From Leuctra nigra (Eukaryota > Arthropoda > Insecta > Plecoptera > Leuctridae): a DNA stretch of 64,000 bases. This document shows, piece after piece, positions 18,523-36,205 of the stretch. Position numbers and translations under genes: made by a program. The stretch covers positions 20,199,246-20,263,245 of the forward strand of contig OW203773.1 of the NCBI GenBank assembly GCA_934045905.1. Direction: 5' to 3'. The stretch's first letter is position 1; each line of letters starts with the position of its first letter. The notes under the pieces are model-generated. The model was not told where the DNA came from, ran no database searches, and worked only from the letters and a program-made list of their open reading frames with translations.

Positions 18523-18799
18523 TGTGGTGTTTTGGCAATACAACACCAAGGTTACCTTTCATCTTGTTATGTTGGTAACCCAGAATATAGTTGCTAATTT
18601 GAGTTTACTTCCGGTCAAGGAAAAACGGAACTAGGCAGGGGCCATGATGGATTAATCTCGTGTCAGCAGTGACTGAGCAAAGACGTGAATTGTTCAAGTG
18701 TATCTCTTGTTATTAAAGTGATCATTATATAATAAATATATTCTTTGCAATCAATAATCTTTCCATGAATCGTCAACCTTTTCTACTCAATACATGACA
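18523..18799 (+). repeat. 3' long terminal repeat
   Basis: 277 bp, about 98 percent identical to the 5' LTR. It lacks one TA dinucleotide in the TATATATAA stretch. It ends CA at 18799, followed by the CTTGG duplication. Confidence 0.93.
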
Positions 18800-19011
18800 C
18801 TTGGCACAACTAAAATTGATCGTTCAAATCTGATTGACTAAAAAATGTTAGATCACACCATCAGAAGTCAGTCCAAGCGATCTCCTTGTCTCACTCAAGT
18901 AGGTGACTTCACATTTCTATGATGATAACAAGCTTTGATAGGAGTGGACCATGACCAGCAGTCATTCAAATTTGTTTACCGATCAATTTTTGTTGTGCCG
19001 AGTGTACCTAT

Positions 19012-20384
19012 ATGACAATCTCATCTTACGTCACAGCTGACCAAAATTGTACAGTGGTATGCATGTAATATAACGACATTAAACGTCTATATTATGTTAT
19101 CGCATCTATGTAATCATGTATACCTTTGGAAAAATAAATATAAATCTAAATCAATTCAGTATATATTTCTTGATTTCCGTATTATATATACGATTAAACA
19201 GTACTGAAAAATAGCCTGTCCCCCTGAAAATTTAACAAGATTGAGGTCTGTTACCATAGCAAATCTCGTACTTATACATTTCCTTTTAGCAATAAATACA
19301 CTTTAAATATTTTAAATTTGGGTTTCGTCAAATTTGTTACAATGTATTGCTATGGTAACAATATCAGTTTTAAAAGATGCCTATATCTGTGTATAAAATA
19401 TTTTACCATACCTTGAAATGATCAAATCTTCTACTGCTGCGAAAGCCTGGCGATTTCTTCAGATGATCTCTAACTTGTGATCAAATAATTGTTATATCTG
19501 AGTGATATTAAAGGGAATGAGTTGCAATCGTCATAAGTACGTGAATATTGCACACGAAAAACACTTCTGTTCACTAATGCACATTGTCTGATTATACGAT
19601 ACCATTGTTACCAAGTTTGTTGACACTTCAAACAAGAGCCAATTGAAAAGATTAAATCAATTGACTGATTTGACATTTCGTATTACACTCTCATGTCCAG
19701 GCTTGTAGAAAACAATATGGTTCATCAAAACCAGACACCACGCTTCACCTTTCAGTTCAAAATAGCAAGACACAAAAACGTACACTTTCGGTTATCAGAT
19801 TATTTGTGTGTTTCTTAAAATATGACGACATTATACCCCATATCATTAAAGCAATATCTGTACATCAGAGGTAGAAGGCCGGAAGTACATATCCTTGATT
19901 ATGGTTGCACACTTTTGGTATCATATAATCAAGCTACTATTTACTTTTTTGAAATTGAATATTGAAGGAGCTCTCATTTACATGTTCGTTTATAACTACT
20001 TACTTCTTAATTAGATTTAATAAAATTATTAATGTCAATTATAATTTATTCCATCTTTTCTGTACGAGAGAAAGGAAATACTATAATTTAAAACAGTAAA
20101 ATAAAAAAATCCAAAAACTTGATTTAAAGTAAATTGATCATTTTCCCTATATAATACTTCCATGGTAGATACAGACTTATTTGTGTACATTTTCAAATAA
20201 ATGTAATCCCTGCAATATTGTAATTTCTTGAAATTATATTGTTACTTTTGATAGTGTAATCTGGAATTCAGATTCAGCTGACAACGATGACAAAAGATGA
20301 TTATCTATATTGAATTTAATGGGGTTTAAATACTTATGAAAATGAGTAATTTAATAAAACACCTGGCATTCTTATCTCGTATAG
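19012..20384. other. AT-rich intergenic DNA with MITE fragments
   Basis: 19020-19260 resembles the MITE-like stretches at about 29240-29460 and 49310-49675 (shared GTCACAGCTGACCAAAATT and GTCTGTTACC-type ends). 19859-19990 starts with TACATCAGAGGTAGAAGG, the terminus of another MITE family. No exon was seen. Confidence 0.45.
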
Positions 20385-20605
20385 GTTAACGTCGCACTGT
20401 TCTGCAGCGAGGCTAATGGCGACAGATGAATGATTATGATGATGATTGGGAGATGATGATGAAGAATAAGTAAGGATTCGGTGGGAAGGAGGCGGTTGTG
20501 GCCTATTAGTAGGGAACCTTCCCAGGATTTCATCTCGACTGAGGGAATCCATGAATATCCTCAGTCGGGAGAGAGGACTGAGGGAATGGAACGGGACCCA
20601 CGGAG
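20385..20605 (-). mobile_element. tRNA-derived SINE copy
   Basis: Contains the family 3' end (GTTAACGTCGCACTGTTCTG on plus), the GATGATGATTGGGAGATGAT core and the GGGAACCTTCCCAG / TCGACTGAGGGAAT region. The tRNA-like head is lost or decayed. Confidence 0.75.
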
Positions 20606-21501
20606 TGCAAGGATGAAAGTAAGTGTATGTTTTTAATAAATAAATAATTTTATTTGCATATATTATTGTCTTTACAGGGTCACATTTTCAAATTAATATC
20701 ATTTTTCATAACCAAGTATTTACACGAATGTATCAACAATATAATTGTATACTATTCATGAACTACGTATCAATGTCAACAAAATGATTTAGCAATTTTA
20801 TTGCTACCACACCGCAGATTCAAACCATTATACTGACAGTAAAAAAAATCAAGACAAAGATACATATTTGAAAGTAAGAATAGTTTTTAAACGAATTTTT
20901 CAAATAATGCCAGGGTTTCGTTTGTATAATGCTCGGTACACTGACGATGATATTTTAATATCGAAAACAGTCTGGAATAAGTTTTAATAAAATCATATTT
21001 TGTAAAAACTTTAGAAGGCTAACCATGCGATAAAATTTTAATAGAATGTCACTAATAAAGGTCCGTTTCTTTGTGTAAAGTACACGTAAAACAGAATGTC
21101 TTGCCTTAAGTTTTCAACAGTTCAAACCAATAAATTATTTAACATAATTAGCTTTTTATATAGATTATTTTCCCCTTGGTACAGTTAAAAGTATACACGC
21201 ACAGTGTGTAAATTGGTCTGAATGCAATTGACGTAATGGCAATAGCATTCCTTTCGTTCCGTCTGCACTGTTGCGTCAGACGAAAATCAGATAAATACAA
21301 TTTGGTGTTTCTTAAATTTTATATTGATTTTAATTTACTGTATAATAATAATAACCCCAATTCATCGAACATTAGTAAAACTACTAAAATGCTCTTCAAA
21401 GACAAAATTACAACTTATTTAATAATTTTAATATCAATAATTACCATTAACAAACTATTGCTATTATACTGACCACTTGCTCTACCAAATATAATAAATA
21501 C

Positions 21502-22112
21502 TAAGGTCCTAGGGGGGAATAAGGCCCAGTGGGGAACAAGGCCCACTCTAAATATCTCAGGAGTCTGAAATCTGGGGCACAATTTATGAATCCTCGTTTG
21601 TAAAGTACCACTAGTTTGGTGTGTTAGCGAAGTTTTGTGTCGATAGTCCAAACCGTTTTGAAACCAGACTAAGAAAAATGAGAAAAATGATGAAAATGGT
21701 GATTTCTTTGTCTAAATTCTGTCACCGAGTCGTGGCTGTGCGATATGCGGAAATGAACTGTTATGAAAGCATATGAATGTGCATAGATTGTCATATTTGC
21801 TATCATTATGAATGTGTGGGCTTGAAGACAGATGATGGGGATGATTGTATATGGGCTCAACATTCTGATTAGTGGTTTACTATAGGAGGGCCTTGTTCCC
21901 CACACATGAGGGGAACAAGGCCCACAGGTAAACTTTTTTTCAAGGTCAATTTTTATACTATTAGAATAATTATGTTTGGTCAAATTCAATATCAACTTGA
22001 CCACAATAGATCAATGGTCAATATTAACTTGTGTTTGCACATTATTTGTGCGTCCATTCCAAAATATCTATCAAAACAATTAAGGTGGGCCTTATTCCCC
22101 CCTAGGACCTTA
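21502..22112. mobile_element. Foldback/MITE with TAAGGTCCTAGGGGGGAATA termini
   Basis: The outer arms (21502-21535 and 22085-22112) are inverted complements. A second internal inverted pair (GGCCTTGTTCCCC against GGGGAACAAGGCC) lies at about 21890-21935. The non-coding interior is about 610 bp in total. Confidence 0.7.
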
Positions 22113-22827
22113 TTTTAAATTCTATTTTTACCAAACTAGATAACATTTCAACATATTTACAATATAAATGTGAAATTCTTTACATATTCAATGCACTGTT
22201 GTATTCCAGAAAAGAAAACATACTTTTCCTGCATAATATCACTTGATAAAATTATTACAACTATTATTATTTGACTTCACAATCCGAAGTCAAATTATAT
22301 ACTCTCTTTTATGCACACATTTATGTATATTTTTACATACCTATACGTAATTTTCTGTCACCCTTCCTAGCCTATTTAAAGAAAACAATGTATAATGCGA
22401 TATATAATACAATCTATAAATTGTAGTATATTATAGGTTACTGGCAAAGTAAACTGGCTATATTACTGGCAAAGTAACTGGCAACTGTCCCAATAGTTGA
22501 TCTATTATTACGAAGTATTTTAAAATATTTCAAATCAAACACATAATTCATAGAACAATAATAATGTGTATCAACGAAATTTAGTCCTATAATATAGGTA
22601 GTATACAACTGTAAATTATTTTAAAATAAATAAGTGTAATCTAATACCAGATATCAAGAAATTATGTGAAATTAAAGGAATGTTTTTCACAATTTTTGTC
22701 TCTTATTTGCTTTTTATTCAATACTATAATTTCATAGTAAAACTCGTAAACTCGAGAAGGTACAACCGTGTCTAAGGAAGACTTTCAGTTTTAAACGGAA
22801 TGCCATTATCTGAGATAATCTGTATTT

Positions 22828-23046
22828 AGACGCAGAAGGCCCGATGTCCATATCAATGATTCTTGAGATGACTAAATATAGTTGTGATTCGTTTAATGGT
22901 GATGAATCATTTTGTAAGATAATACTTCAATATAACTGTATTTGTAAGCAATTTGGCACTTGATAGAGCTTGATTACATAATTCCAAAAGTGTACAGCGC
23001 AAAATCAAAAAAATACATTATCTTTGGGTCTTCTACGTCTAAGATA
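22828..23046. mobile_element. MITE of the TACATCAGAGGTAGAAGG family (diverged)
   Basis: Left end GACGCAGAAGGCCCGATGTCCAT-like and right end TTCTACGTCTAAG are degenerate inverted ends of the family seen at 27417-27648, 40024-40256, 46790-47037 and 52768-52988. A short piece of the same interior is at about 37338-37385. Confidence 0.5.
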
Positions 23047-24480
23047 CAGATATAAACCTTGAGGTTGACTGGGTTTGGAATGGTTCATGTATATCCTTGA
23101 AATTGCAACAAATAATTGTTGATCATATTATTCCAAAATTGTCTTCAAATTCCATTTATAAACAAGTTGACTATATTTTTAATGAATGCCCATTCTCTAC
23201 AAAAGTAGACAATATTTCTGGTACTTACTCAATACATTCTAATATATTAATATTAAATCTGGCCGGTCCCATTGCATTATTATTTTCATAATAGTATACA
23301 GAAATTATTTGTAGAATTACAAAAGAATAGTATATTGAAGGATCTATCAACTTAATATTATCTGCAAGTTAATCTATTGTATAAGTAGTGGAGGAATAAT
23401 ATACAGTCAGTAACCTGGTTGCCTTGTATGCAAAATTTTAGAGATATTTTAATATGTAACAGTAAAAATTCACCAAAACATTGATTTTAAGAATATTATT
23501 GTTATATTGAGCGTTTGGTTTTAGTACTGAGCAAACAATCATCCATGGAAAGAGATTTCATGTCATAATTTTTAAACTTTTTAAGATTTGTACAAATTTC
23601 AAGTGATTTGAAAATAACTGTATCTTAGGCACCTACGAATTACAAAGCTTTGTACAAAACTATTGGCCCCCAATGTGAGTTAGCACCTCAGTATAACGGA
23701 GTTACATCGTAAGAAAATGGTCAGGAAGGAATTATAATTAAATGGTAATAGAACGATGGAACTACAATGTCCCTAAGGAAGAATCGTTCTTCACAACCTT
23801 TGACACTAACTCGCATTATGTCCCCTTAACACATAAACATCTTATTACTTTAGTGGTATCTTTAGTGCAGTTCAACCATCAGTTTAGAGATACCAAAAAA
23901 TCATCGAACGAGATCTTTCAAAAATAGTCCGAAGCGACAGAAACCAATATTCACACATCAGATGTACACTTCAACTAAACCGATTTAGTAAAAGTCTTCC
24001 CGTTGCTCCACAATATCAAGGTCTGCGAAGTCCAGTGCCATCTTGAATACATCAGTCCATGAGTCTCTAAACCCCAGTCCACACTATCAACTTTTGGTTG
24101 ATCAACTTGGCTCTGCCCATGTGCAGAGTCACTTTATGGTACCAAACATTGCGCACGAGCAGAACCAAGTTGATCTACAAGAAGTTGCTAGTGGACTGGG
24201 CTTAAGAGACCTGCGTAAGGAAAAGGAAACGCTCTGAGTTTCAAAGTGCTTTTCTTTATTTTGTTTTCACACCAACAGGATTTTGAAAAATCAGATATTA
24301 CCGACCCATTCTAGCTTAATGTAGCAAATAATACCACACACTGGCTTACTTTATGACCTCTGTTATGACCTCAAAGAATTAAAGACGATTATTTTACGAT
24401 AAATATTCACTTTAAGGTCGTACCAGAGGTCATAATGCACTCCAGTGTGTGGCATTATTTAGTCTATGAAGATTGAAAGG
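23047..24480. other. Intergenic DNA
   Basis: No gene recognised. 24285-24475 holds a decayed relative of the 403-bp TTAA foldback family (shared GACCTCAAAG and CCAGTGTGTGGCATTATTTA phrases). Confidence 0.4.
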
Positions 24481-24885
24481 TTCCGAGTATTTTATTGTAT
24501 GGGGCAGAGACTTGGGAAGTTACTCAGAGGGATAGGCAGAGGCTTGAGGCTGTAGAAATGGATTACCTGAGAAGGAGCTGCCGGGTCTCCAGGATCGAAC
24601 ACTCACATCAGGAACGAAGAGATCATGAGAAGAATGAAGGTGGAAACCAAAGTTACGGATACCTAAGGAGACTAGTTTGGTATGGCCATGTACAAAGGAT
24701 GGGAGAGGAGAGATGGCCGAAGAAGGTAAACAAGTGGACGCCTCCAGGACGAAGAAGGAGAGGACGACCTAGAGAGGAGTGGAAGCGGCAGGTCAGGTAG
24801 GACATGGAGGCAAGAGGCTTGGAAGACGATTATTGTGTGGATTGGAGGAGGTGGCATCTGGAATGTGGGAAACGGCTATAGTTGC
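24480..24885 (+). pseudogene. Degraded LINE ORF2 C-terminus (RTE/endonuclease-RT type)
   Basis: The frame reads LLYGAETW, then RLEAVEMDYLRRSC, LVWYGHVQRMGEERWPKK and GRRRRGRPREEWKRQ, the hallmark C-terminal tail of insect RTE-like LINE proteins. A stop at about 24798 is followed by continuation in another frame (DMEARGLEDDYCVDWRRWH type), so a frameshift is present. Only the tail remains. Confidence 0.75.
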
Positions 24886-25060
24886 TGTAGAAAACACACT
24901 TAATAATAATAAAAATAAGATTGAAAGGGTCGTTAGTATCTGATTTTTGTGAAGACAAAACTAAAATGAACACTTTGGGAGAACAGTGCGTCCCCAATGC
25001 CTTACAAACGGAAGGCATGCACTTGACTTGGATGGTGGTTCTTCATCCCTTGTGCCGCTG

Positions 25061-30340
<5,280 letters not shown>

Positions 30341-30487
30341 CTGCAACAATAAGAAGCAACAGACATCAGTACTTTGGTTACAAACACATAAAACACATGT
30401 TATTGTTGTAATTTGGTAACAAAATTTTATTAAAGAAAATATTAAAAAAACTGATAACAGAGAGAAAAATAACAGATAATTATGCAA

Positions 30488-31398
30488 ATTTAGTACAGTT
30501 ATAAAATATATTGCACCGTACTTTTAAATATTCTTTGCATCATGAATCAAAAGTTTCACAAAATTGAAGATTTTCGATTTGACGAATTCATACAAAATTA
30601 GGTACTATTTGTTTTGGATGGCTGGGTCTGTTTCCTGCAGCCGTTTATAACCGTTGAAAACAAAATTGGAATTTCGCATATTATGTTTACGTTATTATTT
30701 TGTTATAATGTGGTCAGGAAATCTATTAAATTAGTCTCTCTAAATGTCATACAAAAATTTTATAAAAATTCAAATCTACTGAATTTATTTCAAAACTCCT
30801 TGAATCGCGTAGCTGTCAACTCTCCCGAATGTCAATACATCGAATCCCAAACGAATCGAATCAGCCAAGATCTAATATTCATCTCATCGAAAAGTCAATC
30901 CATGGAAAATTAAAACTCATCTAACATTCAACACATCGAAACCTCCTTCATTTCGTTTCACAAAAAGAACTTCAACTAATTACTTCTCCAAACCTCATGT
31001 CTCTATCCGAGTACTAATTAGAAAGTACTTGTTCTCCACGACTATGATAATGAGACAGATATCACTGATGTTCTATTTAACAGGAACACCGATTACCTTG
31101 TAATTGTCACTCGAGTTTATTAACAAATCCCAGTAGGTAATGAGGGTCCAGTGGATTGGTTTCATAGCAGATGGAGTTAGGCAATCGCATGGGCGGACAA
31201 AAGGCGATGACAGCTCAATTAGGACGACTGATGAATGAAATGGAGTCGAGTTTGTGACGCTTGAGGACTGATTGTGGATTCATAGGATTTAGAGTCTCGA
31301 TGTAACATTGGAGATACAATTTCTAAATATCGACATAGCTTTTAAAATTAAGAAAAATTGGTTCAGCTTTAGACTGAAAATGAAATCTAACTAAAGTG
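30488..31398. other. DNA upstream of the last KLF exons; no feature seen
   Basis: Possible further KLF introns or exons on the minus strand. I found no exon with convincing splice sites and codon structure. Confidence 0.3.
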
Positions 31399-31977
31399 CG
31401 TCTCAACTAATCGTGATACCCAGGTATATTCGCAAAAATCTGAGTCTCGACCCATCCCGACCCTTCTCGAGCACGGGCTTCTATTCAAGCGCTCGATTGC
31501 CAAGAAAGAGCTTTTAACCCGTCCATTCATGCGCTTCATTAGACAATATGGATTCTTAAGATGTTTAGGGAATTGCGATTTTGATACTTTTGACGGCAAA
31601 AATGAATGTCAAATTAAACATAGATGAAAATCATTTTTTATTTTTCAAAATCGGTTCATATTTGGCCGAAACTGATCGCACGCATAAAATATGAGAGACA
31701 AATTATTTCGGCCAAATATGAACCGATTTTGAAAAATAAAAAATGATTTTTATCTATGTTCAATTTGACATTCATTTTTGCCGTCAAAAGTATCAAAATC
31801 GCAATTCCCTAAACATCTTAAGAATCCATATTGTCTAATGAAGCGCATGAATGGACGGGTTAACAGCTCATTCTTGGCAATCGAGCGCTTGAATAGAAGC
31901 CCGTGGTCGGGAAGGGTCCGGATGGGTCGAGACTCAGATATTTGCGAATATACCTGGGTATCACGATTAGTTGATTC
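31399..31977. mobile_element. Large foldback element, ~580 bp
   Basis: Arms of about 265 bp are nearly perfect inverted complements (CAACTAATCGTGATACCCAG... and ...CTGGGTATCACGATTAGTTG) around a ~40-base centre near 31670-31710. The arms are about 95 percent alike with only scattered mismatches. The right flank runs into the GCGTTGATGAGCGAGCACGG repeat. Confidence 0.75.
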
Positions 31978-32279
31978 GTACAAAACGCTCAGTGTAACGC
32001 GTTGATGAGCGAGCACGGGTACGTTCAAATTCTTGAACCGAAATGCGTACACAACGCACAGAAACCATATCCATCCATATTGAATTGACAAATGATCCAC
32101 TCAATCAACATAAAAGTATTTGCTTTTGATTGAAACTTGAAAATAGCATCTAATCACCCTGGTAATACATAGCAAATCAGATTCAATTCAATTGGCACTG
32201 GAAAACATTCATTTCGATACTTCATCTGTGACAGCTATTAAAACAGCTGTCAATATAAGTTCATACATTTTTAACCGAT

Positions 32280-33530
32280 TGGGATGAAAATTTGTAAAAT
32301 AAGAGACAATGTTGGTGCAAAATATGAGTTTGATCAGATTTATCGAAGACCATTTTCATTTTTAAGCCTATCAGGAGATATTCACCAACTAATGGATTTC
32401 AAAAAAAAATTAGGGTCTGCAAACAGAGAAGGTTGTCTTGACATGTGGGCAAAATTTCAGATCGATCGGTGAAACGGTGCGACCTGTGTATATGTTAATA
32501 GCAGAAAAAAACAAAAACAAGGGAAAAAACGAAAAAAATGGTCCGTGCCAAAAGAGCCAAAAGGAGTCGCTCGCTCAATCAATTTGTATTTCGAGATTTT
32601 AACAAATTATTGAGCGAGCGTAGCGAGCGTCACCACGGTACTCTTATGGCACTTTCTCTGTGTGTTTGTTTGTTTTTTTGTATTTTTTTTGTGGTCACAC
32701 TCCAGGTCAAACCGCTCAAGCAATCAATCTGAAATTTTGTACACATACTAACGTACTCTATGCGGTCCCTGGGATCGTTTTTGAACGGGATCCCGTGATT
32801 GGTTCAAATTTAAAAAAAATTATCTTTCGATTGGGTTGTTTTATCAATTTGAAATTTTGACAAGTCATTACCACTAACATTTTACCCAATCATACAAAGT
32901 TTCAGCCAAATCCTCCCATTGGTTAAAATTTTAAAAAATCTTTCATATGATTTTTGAAATTTAAACTAGAACCGTATGACCGATCAACTTAAAACTTTGC
33001 ATGGTCATTGGGACCAACATTATCTGTATTTTTGACAATTTTCAGACTTATCTGTGTTTAAATCCAAAAGTTATTGACATTTTACTGACATTTTGCGTGT
33101 TATCTGTCAAATTTCTCGAAAATGTTGATCACGGCTTCTTCGACTCTTTATAGTTCCAAGGTAGTTAGAGCAGAAACTTTCAAACGTATGAAACTGATAT
33201 GACCGTTCAACAGATCGTCTAATATTGTGTAAGTACACACACTTTTATCATATGAGTGGTCCCAGGTAGTTTTTTTAAATATATCCTATGATTTTTGAAT
33301 TTTAACAATAAACATTTTAATCATAAAGGTTCAATCGAATAACTTAAAACTTTGCATGGCTATTGGGACTAATACTTTAGGAATATTTGGAGATTTATAT
33401 ACCTACAAGTCTGACGAATTTCAAGAATTATTGGCTTTTAATGATATTTTCGATCGACATATTTTCGGTTCGAGGTGTTGCGCGTGTCCGTGCTCGCTCA
33501 TCAACGCGTTATACAGAGCGTTTTCCTAGT
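32280..33530. repeat. Repeat family with GCGTTGATGAGCGAGC terminus, copy 2
   Basis: Shares order and phrases with 39127-39915 (inverted) and 2446-3458: CTGAAATTTTGTACACATAC, CCGATCAACTTAAAACTTTG, then GTGCTCGCTCATCAACGCGT at the end. The GAGCGAGCGTAGCGAGCG stretch near 32605-32632 forms a short palindrome. Non-coding. Confidence 0.55.
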
Positions 33531-33682
33531 GTATTTTCTGTTGGAAAAGTATTGTTCATTCTCTAAGAACATCCAATGTGTATGTTTTGCTGCTACAAAT
33601 TGTATCACATACAGGTGGTGGCATTATATAAAGTAGGTAATGATGATTGATTATTACACACGAGATTTTCGCACGGGAATTT

Positions 33683-33825
33683 CACACTGTTCTGCATGGC
33701 CAATGGCGACGGATGAATGATTATGATGATGATGTTGAAGAATATAGGTACAATGATGGAAGGTGGGAAGGAGGTGGTCATGTCCTATTACAGGGGAACC
33801 TTACCATCATTTACCTCCCGACTGC
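33683..33825 (-). mobile_element. tRNA-derived SINE fragment
   Basis: Carries the CACTGTTCTGCATGGCCAAT end and the GATGATTATGATGATGATG core, then AGGTGGGAAGGAGG and TTACCTCCCGACTG. The head is missing. Confidence 0.65.
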
Positions 33826-34733
33826 CTGGGCCAACTTGCATCACAGAGAAGGTTATCGAATAATTTTGCACAGCTACAAAATCTACATAAAACTGACAAC
33901 CAGTGTTTATCATATCATATTAATAAATCTCTAATAAAATGCTTCAATCAAATCGGCGACATTGAGCAATAAAAAAAGTAAAAAAACAAGTTATTTAGCA
34001 CAATTGCATAAAATATAGATAAATCATCGTCGCCATCAAAAAATTGGATCAATCAAATAAAAAACCCTCCATCATTTATCATAATCAAAATTAAGACGTA
34101 TACAAAAGTAACCTCAATGGAAAACAAGATTCCAAAAAAAACACACACAATTCCTAAAATAAGACTAATGAGTTTTGAATCATAACTTAATTAAGTCGAA
34201 CCCGAGGTGTTGTAATTACAGTCCACTTGGAGCGCCACTTATCTCGACCGGATGGAAGGTATAATCATATAATAGTAGCGGCCAATTACATCTGTCACTC
34301 TGTGTTAGACGGTTATTATGTGGTAATAAGCATATTAATAATGTGTGGATTGTGTTCGGGGTATTGGTGATTTGGAGATGATTTCGTGGAGATGAAAGGG
34401 AGACAAATGGGAATGATTTGGTTCAGGGACTTGTATTCATGAGGAGAGTTTGATGGCTGTTGTCACTCCTTCCTGAAATGTGTATTTCGTAACTCCAATC
34501 ACTGGTTCCCTTCTAATAAGCCACGACCGTTTCCCTCTCACCGTCCATCCTTACCTATGCTTCAAAAAGAATAAACAAACAAGTCAAGAAAACAAAAATC
34601 TGTATTTTAAAGTGGCATTCAACTTACTTTATTTGGATTAGGTAGAAATGGTAAAAGATGAAGAAAATATTGAAATGTTTAAAATTGTATGTCATTTGTG
34701 TACAATAAAAAATATCTTTCTGTCTAAATAAAT

Positions 34734-34860
34734 GAAATAAATTTAAATTAAATTAAATTAAATAAATTTAAATGAAATAAAATAAAATAAAATAAAATAA
34801 AATGATATAAAAAAAATTAAATAAAAGGAAATTAATAAAATAAAAAAAAAATTAAATCTA
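34734..34860 (+). repeat. AAATA/AAATTA low-complexity tract
   Basis: Imperfect pentanucleotide repeats of AAATA and AAATTA type, followed immediately by a SINE 3' fragment (34872-34921). Confidence 0.8.
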
Positions 34861-34871
34861 TCCCCATTATC

Positions 34872-34921
34872 TCATCATTATTCATCCGTCGCCATTAGCC
34901 TAGCTGCAGAACAGTGCGACA
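34872..34921 (+). mobile_element. SINE 3' fragment
   Basis: CATCCGTCGCCATTAGCCTA followed by GCTGCAGAACAGTGCGAC matches the family 3' end. The remainder is absent. Confidence 0.65.
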
Positions 34922-35095
34922 CTGATGAGTGATTATTAATCATGATGTTTAGCAGCGAATCGATCGCCCTTCTTTTCATAAATAGGAAGTAGACTTTTCG
35001 TATAGTTTATAGTCTTATATCAATTTTTCGCTTATCTTTTACAAGTTGCATACAACTAAAAATTGTTACAAACAATATATGTGTTTGGTACCTAT

Positions 35096-35245
35096 TCGCA
35101 CAACCAAGATCAGTTCTGCACTCTAGTGGTAGAGATGTGGTACTAGAGGAAAGGGTTCAACATTCAATTATCCATAAGGAACCTGTAGAGTTTGGATACC
35201 TCTACATCATACACTATTAAACATAGAACCATAAAAACCTATATG
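35096..35245 (+). mobile_element. Solo arm of the 47.49-48.04 kb foldback element
   Basis: TTCGCACAACCAAGATCAGT through AACATAGAACCATAAAA matches one arm of the element at about 47487-48040 almost base for base. Confidence 0.7.
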
Positions 35246-35845
35246 TATTTTTCAAACAAAATACCTAATCAAAACATATCTAAAAGCTAAGTTGGCCCCT
35301 TGGTATGGAACCTTCCCATAATTTGCCCAACGTCTACGGAAAACCATGAATAACTCCATCAGAAGGTAATCATCGAACCCGGGACCCCCAAAGCCCCTAA
35401 TCCAATTTGCTCCGAGATTTGAGTGACACAATCAAACAAAAAATTAATTCCATCCCAGGGCATGACCCTGATATCAGAATCTCCGACAAACTTACGCCAG
35501 ATTCCATCACCATGTATAGTGACAGTTTGTGGGTATACATTAAGAGCCTGTAACAACATAATCAATCAACGTCATCATGGGTGTTAATATTCTACCACCA
35601 GAGGCGCTCATGATGCATAATGCAGCAATTGAGCCGAACCGTTTTCACGGCATGTTAAATCACAAGTTAGGTGTCCACTGCGGGGAAATAAAACCTAAAC
35701 GTGGTTTTATAATGGCGACTTGGAGGTTTAAGGGGGTTCCAGGGTTACGGCATAGGAATGAGAATTTGCTGTAATTCACACCAAAGATTAATGAAACCAT
35801 ATTACATACAACTAGCAAAAAATATTTGCCCCTTACGGTATCATA

Positions 35846-36205
35846 TAATCCCCATAAAAAACACTCCGTGTAAAAACACCAGCCAAGTCTCTTCAACTAT
35901 AAAAAAATAAAATAAATCTAAAAACTCAGCACTGAAAAGTAGTGATATCAAAAAATGGGCCAAGTCAAAACTTAATTTTAAAAACCAAAATATACTTGGC
36001 GCATCGTGTACATATAAATAGTATAGAATATGCCAAAAATCTAATTTACGCCAAGTATATTTTGGTTTTTAAAATTAAGTTTTGACTTGGCCCATTTTTT
36101 GATATCACTTCTTTTCAGTGCTGAGTTTTTAGATTTATTTTATTTTTTTATAGTTGAAGAGACTTGGCTGGTGTTTTTACACGGAGTGTTTTTTATGGGG
36201 ATATC
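35846..36205. mobile_element. Foldback element, ~360 bp
   Basis: Inverted arms of about 150 bp (CCCCATAAAAAACACTCCGT... and ...ACGGAGTGTTTTTTATGGGG) around a ~55-base loop at 36000-36050. Arm identity is very high, so insertion or gene conversion is recent. Confidence 0.75.

Larger units (their letters stand above)
13694..18799 (+). mobile_element. Ty3/gypsy LTR retrotransposon, mag-like lineage, nearly intact
   Basis: Element of 5106 bp with 279/277-bp LTRs, CTTGG target duplications at 13689-13693 and 18800-18804, a tRNA-Ser primer site, gag-protease and RT-RNaseH-integrase reading frames, and a purine tract before the 3' LTR. RT similarity pattern, paired CCHC knuckles and the tRNA-Ser primer fit the mag lineage. 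There is no envelope-like frame: 405 non-coding bases separate the pol stop from the 3' LTR. It is inserted 8-10 bp inside an older MITE (13685-19011). Confidence 0.93.
13685..19011. mobile_element. MITE (TACACTTGGC family) split by the Ty3 insertion
   Basis: Left remnant TACACTTGG at 13685-13693; right part 18800-19011 begins CTTGGCACAACTAAAATTGA and ends TTGTTGTGCCGAGTGTA. Rejoined across one copy of the duplication, the termini form an inverted repeat. It is related to the element at 556-909. Confidence 0.7.

Noticed and set aside
31387..32100. Overlapping open frames on both strands with similar proteins
   Set aside because: They are the two arms of one long inverted repeat read in opposite directions.
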